Source: Promethearchaeota archaeon
GTDB lineage: Archaea; Asgardarchaeota; Thorarchaeia; Thorarchaeales; Thorarchaeaceae
DNA length: 64,000 nt
Reading direction: 5' to 3'
NCBI GenBank assembly: GCA_014728035.1
Contig: WJMJ01000046.1
Span: forward strand, 62,001-126,000
Part shown: positions 43,126-51,403 of the stretch, piece by piece
How positions within the stretch are numbered: position 1 is the stretch's first letter
How the letters are laid out: each line of letters opens with the position of its first letter
Position numbers and translations under genes: made by a program
Notes under the pieces: model-generated
The model's database searches: none
Seen by the model: the letters and a program-made list of their open reading frames with translations, nothing else
Told to the model about the DNA's origin: nothing

Positions 43126-43791
43126 TCATGCAAGATGCAGCAATGCAACTTCTTTCTCCTCAGACAGTTCTTCGACCTCATCAGGAAAGTACCATTTTTT
43201 CAAGAAGTATTTGATAGTGACTTCATCCTGTTCATAGAGTGAAGAACGGAGTTTCCATATGATGGTGTCCTTCTTAATCAAGATACCTTCGGATAATTGA
43301 TCTTGTATTTCCAAGATGATATCCAAAGCCCTGTCAACCGTTCGCCTGTTGACACCTGCACGCCTCGCTATCGCAGACACAGAGAGGTTATCCTCAATCT
43401 CCAAGACCCGATATATTCGCTCTACTACCTCCTCTACCGAGGTCCGTTCTTTGGAGGGGAACAATTCACAAATCTCCTCTTCGGAGATGGGTTCTTCGGC
43501 AGCCTCGAAGAATCGTTTCTGGATATACCATCGTCGAATCTCTTCAGGCAGACGTATCTTGTCCAAGCGGTCTCGGACCCAGACTATTCGTCCAGCCTTC
43601 CCCTTCATCACCCGGATCTGATGCGACGCAAACTCATCCTGCAACCTGACGAAGAAGTTCACTGCACGCTCAATGGCACGCCAATCAATCCCTGTTGATT
43701 CTGCAATGTTATGGATAGTTGTTGGCGATTCTTCTTTGATCTGCTCCAGTGTATTCTTGATGGTTTCTTCGAAGGAGGTTCGTTGGGACAT
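43126..43791 (-). CDS. Two-winged-helix DNA-binding protein, unknown
   Basis: About 221 residues with two predicted helix-turn-helix units. The first lies near residues 15-45 (SPTTIHNIAESTGIDWRAIERAVNFF), the second near 137-165 (NLSVSAIARRAGVNRRTVDRALDIIL). Each is followed by a strand pair that would form the wing (GRIVWVRDRL, and DTIIWKLRSS). No ligand-binding domain is evident. A 12-bp tandem repeat directly precedes the gene and may be its own operator. The gene is divergent from another small winged-helix gene. Confidence 0.7.
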   Translation of the reverse strand: MSQRTSFEETIKNTLEQIKEESPTTIHNIAESTGIDWRAIERAVNFFVRLQDEFASHQIRVMKGKAGRIVWVRDRLDKIRLPEEIRRWYIQKRFFEAAEEPISEEEICELFPSKERTSVEEVVERIYRVLEIEDNLSVSAIARRAGVNRRTVDRALDIILEIQDQLSEGILIKKDTIIWKLRSSLYEQDEVTIKYFLKKWYFPDEVEELSEEKEVALLHLA

Positions 43792-43804
43792 GATAATCAC
43801 ATTC

Positions 43805-43860
43805 AGTTACGTCGGTAGTTACGTCGGTAGTTACGTCGGTAGTTACGTCGGTAGTTACGT
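43805..43860. repeat. 12-bp tandem repeat upstream of the winged-helix gene
   Basis: The unit AGTTACGTCGGT occurs four times in perfect head-to-tail order (43805-43852), followed by a partial AGTTACGT (43853-43860). It lies between the start of the two-winged-helix gene and its A+T-rich promoter region (43870-43925). One unit spans little more than one helical turn, so bound proteins would stack on one face of the DNA. Confidence 0.9.
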
Positions 43861-43973
43861 AGTTAAGACTCATTTATGCTTATAATAATTATCATAGTGT
43901 CTATCATATATTTTATACCATAATAATACTGATTATTTTGTTACAATACACAATACTAATATAGTAAATTGAT

Positions 43974-44288
43974 ATGCACAAGACCATGTTCTCCAAGATC
44001 GACCTCATCATCATGGCCTGCATGTACAGAGAAGATCGAATTGGCAAACATCACGGGAATATCGAGAACATACTGAAATTTTGCGTTCCAAAGGAATATC
44101 GAGACCGTCATCGTATGAGTAAGGTAAAGAAAGGAATGAGGAGACTTGCAAGCAGAGGATATTTGATTCTCAAACAAGGCAGATTTGAAGCATTCGCACT
44201 CACTATAGAAGGTGTACGTGTTGTAGAACGCTGGATTGATGGATGGTCACTTGACCAAATCAATGATGCTGAAGAACAAGGGCAATAG
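43974..44288 (+). CDS. Small winged-helix protein
   Basis: The 104-residue protein has a PadR/MarR-like winged-helix outline. Helices lie at residues 5-20 and 25-36. A recognition helix is near 44-62 (RHRMSKVKKGMRRLASRGYLIL), followed by a wing (KQGRFEAFALTIEGVRVVERWI). It lacks a clear dimerisation or ligand domain. It is divergent from the two-winged-helix gene, with a shared A+T-rich intergenic region holding TATA-like elements. The two may regulate each other. Confidence 0.6.
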   Translation: MHKTMFSKIDLIIMACMYREDRIGKHHGNIENILKFCVPKEYRDRHRMSKVKKGMRRLASRGYLILKQGRFEAFALTIEGVRVVERWIDGWSLDQINDAEEQGQ

Positions 44289-44326
44289 GAAATCCTTGCA
44301 CACTTGTGACTAAATAGAAACTACTT

Positions 44327-44722
44327 CTACAGTCTAATTGGATTGGGTCCAATCTTACGAATCTCCTCAGCAAATTTGTTGATTTCCGAGGCGAAGAGGT
44401 CTCCCTCTGCGGCGCTCACGAACACCATCTTCACACGATCCTCGTTGAGACCCATCTGGCCCACCAACTTTCTCGCAAACCGGACTCGGCGCTCTGCTCC
44501 CAGATTTCCAGTCTTGTACGCACAGTCTCCAGGATGGCATCCAACAACGAGCACACCATCAGCCCCTTCCTGCAATGCTTTGAGGATGAAGTTGATGTCC
44601 AGCCTCGCTGTGCACGGCATTCGGATAATCCTGCTGCTCACGTCATACTGTAATTTCATGGTTCCGGCTAGGTCACTTGCTGCATACATGCACTGCATAC
44701 AGCCGAACACTATGATATTCAT
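44327..44722 (-). CDS. mvhD: MvhD-like iron-sulfur electron-transfer protein
   Basis: The 131-residue protein matches MvhD/FrhD-type proteins that link hydrogenase or dehydrogenase modules to HdrA through a [2Fe-2S] cluster. Cysteines lie in MNIIVFGCMQCMYAA, RMPCTARLD, and VVGCHPGDCAYKTG. No hydrogenase genes are adjacent, and the Hdr locus is more than 8 kb away. The gene is clearly richer in G+C than its neighbours, suggesting recent acquisition or selection for expression. The ATG at 44722 is the family start. It could dock on HdrA-type proteins from elsewhere in the genome. Confidence 0.88.
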   Translation of the reverse strand: MNIIVFGCMQCMYAASDLAGTMKLQYDVSSRIIRMPCTARLDINFILKALQEGADGVLVVGCHPGDCAYKTGNLGAERRVRFARKLVGQMGLNEDRVKMVFVSAAEGDLFASEINKFAEEIRKIGPNPIRL

Positions 44723-45036
44723 ATCTTTGGGAGCCACTGAGAGAACACCTCGATAATACGGAGAGAAAAAGAAAGAGAGGGACATATAATCTTTCAGATA
44801 GATTACGATATCCCGTCACCCAAGGATGTTTCGGCTGCATGCACCGACCTGTCAGATTCAGAATGAGAGTGAACCTCATCAGAGACCTCTAACTTCCGTG
44901 TTCCATCATTCACTCTGCTTCTGCTATGGCAATAGAGCAGGGCTTCAACCATTTTCAAAGGAATAGTGCATAGATTGAATAGATTAGAATCTATACATAT
45001 CATAGGATAGTACAACAAATAGCAGGAGGATGTACT

Positions 45037-45495
45037 ATGGTACTCAGCATAGAAGACAGAAAGATAGCAGACAAAGTACGAGAGTTGGGCGACGCAGTCG
45101 AATCTATGGAGATTGAGAGAATTGCATCAATGTTTACAGAGGATTGCAAGATATACATTCTCAATAAAGAACTGACTGGGAAAGAGGGAGTACGAGCCTG
45201 GCTAAATTGGCTCTTTCAAAACTTAGTATCCATCAGTTTTGAACCAATCACTGCAGCTGTCAAGGGAGACACATTCTATGAGGAGTTTCTGGTGATAGGA
45301 ACCATGAGGTCAGATGAAGTAATCACATCAAGACAAGCAGAAGTGATAGTCATAGACCGCGAGTCTATGAAGATAAAGAGCCTTCGCCTGTATTTTGACC
45401 GTATGGATTTTCTAAATTCCATATCGACAGACCCAATTACAAGATGGGCATCACGGAGATTGAAGAAACGCACAAGAAAAGGACTGGAAACATAA
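45037..45495 (+). CDS. SnoaL/NTF2-like protein
   Basis: The 152-residue protein has the cone-shaped NTF2-like fold pattern: an N-terminal helix (ADKVRELGDAVESMEIERIASMF), then TEDCKIYILNKELTGKEGVRAWL, then strands with FYEEFLVIGTM and IKSLRLYFDRMDFL. Such domains act as polyketide cyclases, isomerases or binding proteins; no catalytic residues can be assigned. An AGGAGG lies six bases before the ATG, a strong ribosome site. Confidence 0.7.
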   Translation: MVLSIEDRKIADKVRELGDAVESMEIERIASMFTEDCKIYILNKELTGKEGVRAWLNWLFQNLVSISFEPITAAVKGDTFYEEFLVIGTMRSDEVITSRQAEVIVIDRESMKIKSLRLYFDRMDFLNSISTDPITRWASRRLKKRTRKGLET

Positions 45496-45520
45496 CGACA
45501 GGAGCAAGCTAGTGTTTCTG

Positions 45521-45967
45521 TCAATCCATCTTCTTGAACACCAATTCGAATCTAACAGACCCATCACTATTCAGATCTGCAAACCTAAGTATATCTGAGT
45601 CCAGCAATTCGTATTTGAGAAAACCACTTTCAGGTTTATCTGAATTGACAAAGACCGCATGACTATCGGAAACTTCTGTTAAGATCAAATGAGCAGGGCT
45701 CTCTTTTTCCTCCCAGCTCACAAAATCCTTGTTGAAATGACGAAGGTAGAGATGAACGAGGTTATCCTGTTTCAATAGAGTAAAGATTTCGTAAAGATAA
45801 ATTTCTCCTTTCTTCATCCATCTGAACGTTCCAGAGATAACACCGTGTGCCTCATCCAACCAATATTCATCAAACTCATCTTCGCCTTCAACTCCTTTCC
45901 ATAGACCACATAGAAAACGAAGTTGTGAAACAGAACTCCCCCGCAATGGATTTTTTGAATGAGTCAT
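45521..45967 (-). CDS. DUF6265-like domain protein
   Basis: A protein of 148 residues resembling DUF6265. It shows LRFLCGLWKGVEGEDEFDEYWLDEAHGV, then a beta-rich chain (ISGTFRWMKKGEIYLYEIFTL) ending in FELVFKK. This looks like a lipocalin-like or small beta-barrel fold. The function is not known. It follows a TPR-like membrane protein gene 50 bp upstream and probably shares its transcript. The ATG at 45967 is preferred; the frame extends back through that upstream gene's end. Confidence 0.5.
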   Translation of the reverse strand: MTHSKNPLRGSSVSQLRFLCGLWKGVEGEDEFDEYWLDEAHGVISGTFRWMKKGEIYLYEIFTLLKQDNLVHLYLRHFNKDFVSWEEKESPAHLILTEVSDSHAVFVNSDKPESGFLKYELLDSDILRFADLNSDGSVRFELVFKKMD

Positions 45968-46016
45968 AGGAATCAATTGCATAAACCACCTATTAAATTT
46001 CATAACAAAATGATAA

Positions 46017-46574
46017 TTATGCACGTTGCGTGTATGCATGTTGTACCAATGCTGAAATCTCGGAATCAAGTGGATAGCGATCCAGATATTCATCTCCTAA
46101 GAGAATTAGGGAGCTCCAATCCTCTAATTTTTCATAACAGCGAAGTGCAAGATAGTGTCCGTCTTTATATCCTGGAGCATATTGATGAATCTCCATCAAT
46201 ATTTCGAGGGCCTCATTCCAGTTTTGAGCTTCATAGTGATTTGTTGCCTCGGTGAACATTGAGATGACATGAATAGTTTCCACCTTTCTACGATAAGTTA
46301 TGACTCCCATCCCGTATAAAACACCGTCATGAACGATTCCCACAATTAATCCTACAATGAAAGCCCAAATTATTCCGACTTCAACAAAACCAATCCAAGC
46401 AAGAAGTGCAGAACCAGTACCCCAAGAGAGAGGTCGAAACACGTATTCGTATATCAATCGTCGACGACTAATAGGAATCTCTGACTCTTTCAATTGGTTC
46501 ATATATCTACTTCGAAATTTAGATATATTAGCACTGCTTTCTGAGTAAGATGGGCAGATTTTACTCTGCCCCAA
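46017..46574 (-). CDS. Membrane protein with TPR-like C-terminal domain
   Basis: The 185-residue protein is not assigned to a family. Two transmembrane helices (about residues 55-72 and 75-93) with a short loop make a hairpin. The C-terminal 75 residues contain a helical pair of TPR type (ATNHYEAQNWNEALEILMEI, then LALRCYEKLEDWSSLILLGDEYL). It probably faces the cytoplasm and binds another protein. It lies 14 bp after the DUF438/hemerythrin/PAS gene, so the partner may be that sensor. Confidence 0.6.
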   Translation of the reverse strand: MGQSKICPSYSESSANISKFRSRYMNQLKESEIPISRRRLIYEYVFRPLSWGTGSALLAWIGFVEVGIIWAFIVGLIVGIVHDGVLYGMGVITYRRKVETIHVISMFTEATNHYEAQNWNEALEILMEIHQYAPGYKDGHYLALRCYEKLEDWSSLILLGDEYLDRYPLDSEISALVQHAYTQRA

Positions 46575-46588
46575 TCAGAAATCCGGGT

Positions 46589-47791
46589 TCAGTCGAGTAA
46601 GCGTTTTTCACCTTTGATTTTTCTGATTTCTGTTATGTCTTGGGATACTTCCAAACATCCAAGATAGTTATCAGAATCATCACGGACAGCAAAATACCGG
46701 ATATGAATCAGGCGACCTCCAAGATTTATCCAAAACTCTGCTGAATCACGCGAGCCGTCTCGGAAATCATTCAATATCTGTTTAACAACATGAACGCTCT
46801 TCTGAGGATGGCATAAATGAACGTCACGACCAATTACTGCTTTGGATCTGACAAAGATTCGTTCCGCAGAGTCACTGAAATATCGAACTTGGTCTTTTGC
46901 GTCAACAAAAGTGATGTCAATTGGGAGTGTGTTCAGTACAGCTTGAAGAGAATCCTTAGACATGGCACCCGTTTCAAACTGAACGAGGTCTTCTCTAACA
47001 TCTTTTGATGTTGTTTGTTTACTGACTGTTTCCTTAAATTCAGGAACATCAGGAGTAAAGCAACAATAACCGATTTCATCAAATTCCTTTCTTATTGTAG
47101 TCCACTCCTCTTCAGAGATAACCTGCAGAGATGTAGGAAATAGAATATTATTCTCTTTGTAAAAGTGGTCCGACAAGAGCTCGTTCATTTTGGAAATGAT
47201 TTTCACTATTTGAGTTATTTTTTCAAATAGAGAGGAATCGGTGTCATTGGTAAGTTCATACAATTGTTTCTCTGTTGAACGGATTTGATCGTGTTCCATC
47301 CACATAATAGCAGGAGGTTCTTTCACACCATGTTTCTCAAGATATGGAAATAGCACATTCTCTTCACGATGATAATGTTTTGATGATTCTTTGAAGTGAT
47401 GTACAAGGTGCTTCATTCGTTTTAGCTTCTCAGTTATCACATCTTGATTCATTTCACCAATCAAGGATTCTCCGATAATATAGAGTTCCTCCACAGTTGC
47501 GAGAAGAATTCGATGTTCTTCCATGAGTATATGGACAGGATGTCCGGGTGAGGCTAATGTTGACTCGCCTTCCAGACTTTCATCGAAGACTGCAAGGTGA
47601 ACATCACACAGTTTATGCACATTCTCTCGTGGCATCCCTTCTTTAATGAGCTCTTCTTCAGCTTTCGAGATAATTGAAGCATCCACACGGCGGAGAAAAT
47701 CCCCAAATTCCCGTTTGATTACATCAGGACTTTCTCCCTCATGTAACCGACTAATCATTGTTTTGATAGTCTTCTTCTTGTCTTCAAACAT
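46589..47791 (-). CDS. DUF438-hemerythrin-PAS sensor-like protein
   Basis: About 400 residues in three parts. The N-terminal DUF438 domain runs 1-75 (IKREFGDFLRRVDASIISKAE). A hemerythrin-like HHE domain follows at about 85-235, with His/Glu metal ligands (ILMEEHRILLATVEEL, SSKHYHREENVLFPYLEKHG, IMWMEHDQIRS, and LSDHFYKENNILFP). A PAS domain makes up the C terminus (FVDAKDQVRYFSDSAERIF). This combination is known from anaerobes and is thought to sense oxygen, NO or redox state via a diiron centre. It has no output domain; the next gene encodes a TPR-like membrane protein. Confidence 0.88.
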   Translation of the reverse strand: MFEDKKKTIKTMISRLHEGESPDVIKREFGDFLRRVDASIISKAEEELIKEGMPRENVHKLCDVHLAVFDESLEGESTLASPGHPVHILMEEHRILLATVEELYIIGESLIGEMNQDVITEKLKRMKHLVHHFKESSKHYHREENVLFPYLEKHGVKEPPAIMWMEHDQIRSTEKQLYELTNDTDSSLFEKITQIVKIISKMNELLSDHFYKENNILFPTSLQVISEEEWTTIRKEFDEIGYCCFTPDVPEFKETVSKQTTSKDVREDLVQFETGAMSKDSLQAVLNTLPIDITFVDAKDQVRYFSDSAERIFVRSKAVIGRDVHLCHPQKSVHVVKQILNDFRDGSRDSAEFWINLGGRLIHIRYFAVRDDSDNYLGCLEVSQDITEIRKIKGEKRLLD

Positions 47792-47893
47792 TGGTATCTC
47801 CACATATTCAACATTAACTATTGTTAATAAATTATGGAGTTACCAAACGGGAAGTAAAAGAATAGTTTAAGGTCGCAAACTGGAACAGTTTAT

Positions 47894-47925
47894 TAAAAAA
47901 AGTAAGACAACCGAAAGAGGTTGTC
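47894..47925 (-). terminator. Intrinsic terminator of the rhodanese gene
   Basis: GACAACC (minus, 47919-47925) pairs with GGTTGTC (47906-47912), followed by a T-run on the minus strand (47894-47901). It lies 15 bases after the rhodanese stop. Confidence 0.75.
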
Positions 47926-47939
47926 ATTCTATGTTTTGT

Positions 47940-48818
47940 TTAGTTATCATAAGGTGTGCTGCCTTTGACTACAGGTCGATTGGGGTCTGCAGACCACTCC
48001 GTAAAGCTCCCCTCATAGAGTTGAACTCTCTCGTAGCCAAGGAGATGTTTGAAGATAAGGTATTCATTGGTTGCTTCACGGCCAGTACCACAGCTGCAGA
48101 TAATTTGCTTGTCAGGTGTAGCACCAACTTTCTCAACTATTGCTTTAATTTCCTCAAGTTCTTTTAGAAGACGAGGATTATCCGTATGCATGAGGTTTGC
48201 CCAGGGAAGATTAACTGCTCCAGGAATGTGTCCATCTTTGATCCACGGGGTGCTTTCACCCTTATACAGATGAGGAGGTCTAGCATCTAAGAGAATCACA
48301 TCATCCTGATCTTTGATTTTTATGAGGTCATCAGTGGTAATCTTCATATCTTCTTTAGCATCAGCCTTGAATTTTGTAGTCTTGACCTTCGGAAATTCTT
48401 GAGATATTGGTTTTCCTTCAGATATCCACTTTTCAAGGCCGCCATCAAGAATGTAGACTTCTTTTGCACCAAACCGTATGAGCGTGTACGCCATGAATGG
48501 CTGCTCCAGTCCATCACCCCAATTCTTGAAATCGCCTTTGTGAGTGTAGAGCACGACAATGGTTTCATTATCGATACCGACTTGAGCAAAAAGCTCAGCA
48601 AGTTGGTGGGGCTCCAGATAGACTGCAGGCTGACCATCTTTTGTTGCACGTTGCAAGTTTGGACTAAGATAAACCGAACCAGGTATATGTTGTAAGAAAT
48701 AATCATGAGGGTTTGGTTGAACATCTAGAATGAACACATCATCCATATGTTTCTCCAACCAATCCGTTGAAACATATTTTACGGAACCATGTCCAAGGGG
48801 AGCATTATCAATTTTCAT
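47940..48818 (-). CDS. Two-domain rhodanese (thiosulfate sulfurtransferase)
   Basis: The 292-residue protein has two rhodanese domains. The N-terminal one is inactive-like (FILDVQPNPHDYFLQHIPGSVYL). The C-terminal one has DVILLDARPPHLYKG and the active-site loop IICSCGTGREATNEYLI with the catalytic Cys. It moves sulfane sulfur from thiosulfate or similar donors to cyanide or a thiol acceptor. Some such enzymes use 3-mercaptopyruvate; the CGTGREAT loop here gives no clear choice. It ends with a terminator and stands alone. Confidence 0.93.
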   Translation of the reverse strand: MKIDNAPLGHGSVKYVSTDWLEKHMDDVFILDVQPNPHDYFLQHIPGSVYLSPNLQRATKDGQPAVYLEPHQLAELFAQVGIDNETIVVLYTHKGDFKNWGDGLEQPFMAYTLIRFGAKEVYILDGGLEKWISEGKPISQEFPKVKTTKFKADAKEDMKITTDDLIKIKDQDDVILLDARPPHLYKGESTPWIKDGHIPGAVNLPWANLMHTDNPRLLKELEEIKAIVEKVGATPDKQIICSCGTGREATNEYLIFKHLLGYERVQLYEGSFTEWSADPNRPVVKGSTPYDN

Positions 48819-48894
48819 AGTTAACTATATTGAATTAGTTATATAAAAATCTTAGCTAATGTTGAGAATAAACAGTGTGTGATTGTACTGTCCT

Positions 48895-49269
48895 CTATGT
48901 TGTAACCACCTTATCACGTTCTGCAGTCCAAGGAGGAGAAACCAGACAGAGAAAGACCAACTCAGTTCCACCAGTATTCTCAATGTACTGAACTGCACCA
49001 GGAGGGATATAGATGGTATCTCTGGGACCTACTAGAGCAGATTCATCATCAATATACATCACACCTATTCCTTGAAGAATGTAGTAGACCTCAGATGCCC
49101 CCTCTATTACATGAGGAATAGATGCACTCCCAGGTTCAACAATGGCATGGGCAATGCTATATTGCATTTTAAGATTTAATTTTCCATGAGCGGGGTTCAG
49201 CAGCTCCCTCAGACGAGTCGAATCGTTAGCAATAATCTCCTCACAATCTTCAAACTTACGAATAAGCAT
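48895..49269 (-). CDS. Cupin-domain protein
   Basis: The 124-residue single-domain cupin has both motifs. Motif 1 contains the sequence HVIEGASEVYYILQGIGVMYI, with its ligand His just before. Motif 2 is VGPRDTIYIPPGAVQYIENTG. One histidine of motif 1 (normally HxH) is reduced to a single His, so metal binding may be weaker. The function could be a sugar isomerase, dioxygenase-like or binding role; nothing nearby decides. The ATG at 49269 is chosen. Confidence 0.8.
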   Translation of the reverse strand: MLIRKFEDCEEIIANDSTRLRELLNPAHGKLNLKMQYSIAHAIVEPGSASIPHVIEGASEVYYILQGIGVMYIDDESALVGPRDTIYIPPGAVQYIENTGGTELVFLCLVSPPWTAERDKVVTT

Positions 49270-49319
49270 CACGAAACACCAGTAGTGCAAACATTAGTCT
49301 AACCATAAATATCTCTTCA

Positions 49320-50135
49320 TTAGGTCTGACATCGAGGACAGATATAGCTGGTTGTCGAACCAACACGGATCTTTTCGATTATAGATTGACAACGGGGGCA
49401 TGGTTTTCCGGTACGATATGCAACCTGATAGTGCTCTGGATAGCGTCCCTCATTTCCCCATATATCATGTTCTTTGGGGCCGCCGCCATAACGAATCCCT
49501 TCCTGAAGAGTAACCAGAATTGCTTGATGAAGAAGAGAGATGTCAATATCAGATAATGTGTTGGCTTTTCGTTCAGGATGCAATCGGGCACGCCAAAGAA
49601 TATCTTGGATATACACGTTCCCAATTCCTGCAATCACACGTTGGTCAAGTAAGTAGCTCTTGATTCGTCCTCGACGACCTGATAGAATATCCGATAATTT
49701 GCCTCTAGAAAATTCAGTTGATAGTGGCTCAACTCCTAAATTTCCTATTTGTTTGTGGCAATGAATCTCAGTAGATTCGATAAGATGAACATGTCCAAAC
49801 CACCAGAAATGAATCCAGAGTTGTTTGGAATTATCTAAATGAAGCACCACTCGTTCCTTCTTGGGATCGGGTTTTTCTTCGGCCGCATGCAATATAATCT
49901 CTCCGCCCATTCCTAAATTAAACGCTAATACAAGATTCTTATCAAGTTCAGCTAGAATCCATTTTCCCCGTTGGCGTATTTGCATAATCTTTCTACCAGT
50001 TATCAGAGAGATGAAAACTTCGACCGTCTTGTTGAGAACTTTAGGCTGATTGACTGTCGCATCTATAATAGTGCGTCCAGGTAGAACTTCGTTCATACTT
50101 CGAGTTAATACAACAATGTCTGGCAATTCAGGCAT
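49320..50135 (-). CDS. Fpg/Nei-family DNA glycosylase
   Basis: About 271 residues. The N terminus is MPELPDIVVLTRSM, in which Pro2 and Glu3 (after Met removal) are the catalytic residues of Fpg/Nei. The helix-two-turn-helix region is YLLDQRVIAGIGNVYIQDIL. A zinc finger ends the protein (CPRCQSIIEKIRVGSTTSYI, CPRCQ). It excises oxidised bases and nicks the strand. Archaea rarely encode this mainly bacterial enzyme, so lateral transfer is likely. The start 50135 is fixed by the MPELP motif; the frame extends back to 50165. Confidence 0.93.
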   Translation of the reverse strand: MPELPDIVVLTRSMNEVLPGRTIIDATVNQPKVLNKTVEVFISLITGRKIMQIRQRGKWILAELDKNLVLAFNLGMGGEIILHAAEEKPDPKKERVVLHLDNSKQLWIHFWWFGHVHLIESTEIHCHKQIGNLGVEPLSTEFSRGKLSDILSGRRGRIKSYLLDQRVIAGIGNVYIQDILWRARLHPERKANTLSDIDISLLHQAILVTLQEGIRYGGGPKEHDIWGNEGRYPEHYQVAYRTGKPCPRCQSIIEKIRVGSTTSYICPRCQT

Positions 50136-50177
50136 GGCCACAAACACCGACCATGCACGAATCACCTTTTACTTCAA

Positions 50178-51188
50178 TCATTCGTTCGATGCTTTTCTTT
50201 TCCACATCCAATATGCAGGAACCAGCAATCCAAGTACCGAAAGGTTGACGATTGTGAAACTGGTAATTCCAACTTGGACAATATCACCCCATCCGGTAGC
50301 AGCGGCGAGTAATCGATTAACTTGAGATCCCACACGACTCAGAATAACCAGAAGGACCACAGTAATCGCGGTCAGAGGGCGGAGAGATTCATTTTCATGT
50401 ACCTTAGCCACAGTTGATGAAAGCCCATAGAAAAGAAGAATGGATTGTACGAGAATATCAAAGAGAGTCCATTGGGGATTTGAAATGTTCACCAGACGGA
50501 AGGTATAGAATAGACCAATACAAAACAATACAAGGACCATAAAGCTTGATTGTTCAGGGCCTTTTGTTTTATCACGAAATAGAATAGTTACAACTGGCAG
50601 TAAGATCATACCTAGCGGAAACATCAACAGAATCATCTGTTGTTCGAATGGTAAAGATTCCAGTCCAAGGAGAGTATAGGCACCACCAAAAGAAATTATG
50701 CCAATAATCAAAAAGAAGAAAAACACAACCCAATTTATAGAGGGCCTGGATTCAATCTTATTCCGAATAGATTTGCCTATATTCCAGCCTAGAAGAACGG
50801 TGAAATAACCAGTTATCAGTGCATCTCCAAATGACAGAGATACACCAACAGGAGGCCCAAGAATTGCAGTTATTGGTCCAAGCACCATAAACAATGCAAT
50901 CACAACAAAACTAAGCAGGACTTGATTACGAAATGCATTAGGTCCATTGAAAAAGAGATGTTGCCCCTTGGCCACAAGAGAGAAGATAATCAATAGTATG
51001 ATGAAATACTGAAATGAGACTACAATTGATATCGCCAAACCTTGAAAGGGATCAGTGATAATGGGATCGAGTCCTCCAAACATTATAATCCAGAGAGAGA
51101 TGATAGCTGTAGCTACAAGTGAAAGGATGAAACTAAAACTGTACCAAGTCTTTGTTAGAAGGAGTCTAAGTCCTTTAATGAATCTCAT
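50178..51188 (-). CDS. Polytopic membrane protein, unknown (1)
   Basis: The 336-residue protein has about nine transmembrane segments and short loops with few charged residues. The N terminus is basic (MRFIKGLRLLLTKT), so it begins inside. No transporter signature was recognised. It lies 42 bp before the Fpg/Nei gene in the same direction. Its topology resembles its neighbours at 51404 and 52712 only in being polytopic; no sequence repeat was noted. Confidence 0.75.
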   Translation of the reverse strand: MRFIKGLRLLLTKTWYSFSFILSLVATAIISLWIIMFGGLDPIITDPFQGLAISIVVSFQYFIILLIIFSLVAKGQHLFFNGPNAFRNQVLLSFVVIALFMVLGPITAILGPPVGVSLSFGDALITGYFTVLLGWNIGKSIRNKIESRPSINWVVFFFFLIIGIISFGGAYTLLGLESLPFEQQMILLMFPLGMILLPVVTILFRDKTKGPEQSSFMVLVLFCIGLFYTFRLVNISNPQWTLFDILVQSILLFYGLSSTVAKVHENESLRPLTAITVVLLVILSRVGSQVNRLLAAATGWGDIVQVGITSFTIVNLSVLGLLVPAYWMWKRKASNE

Positions 51189-51403
51189 GATGGCATTCCT
51201 CTTATGCTATGTTCTTGTAGTAATCAATGTATGATATAGACTTGTTTTGTTTATCGTGTAGCTAGCGTGCCTCAATCAAACGACTCTGCGGTGGTTAAAA
51301 CGAGATATTGTAGAGTAAGAGATGTTAGAAGTCTGAAATTATATCTACAGGTGTGTAGATAACCATTCCACAAATCTTCATCGTTATCATCTTTGATAGC
51401 AAA

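Noticed and set aside
43805..43860. CRISPR array
   Set aside because: The 12-bp units are contiguous without spacers and no cas gene is present.
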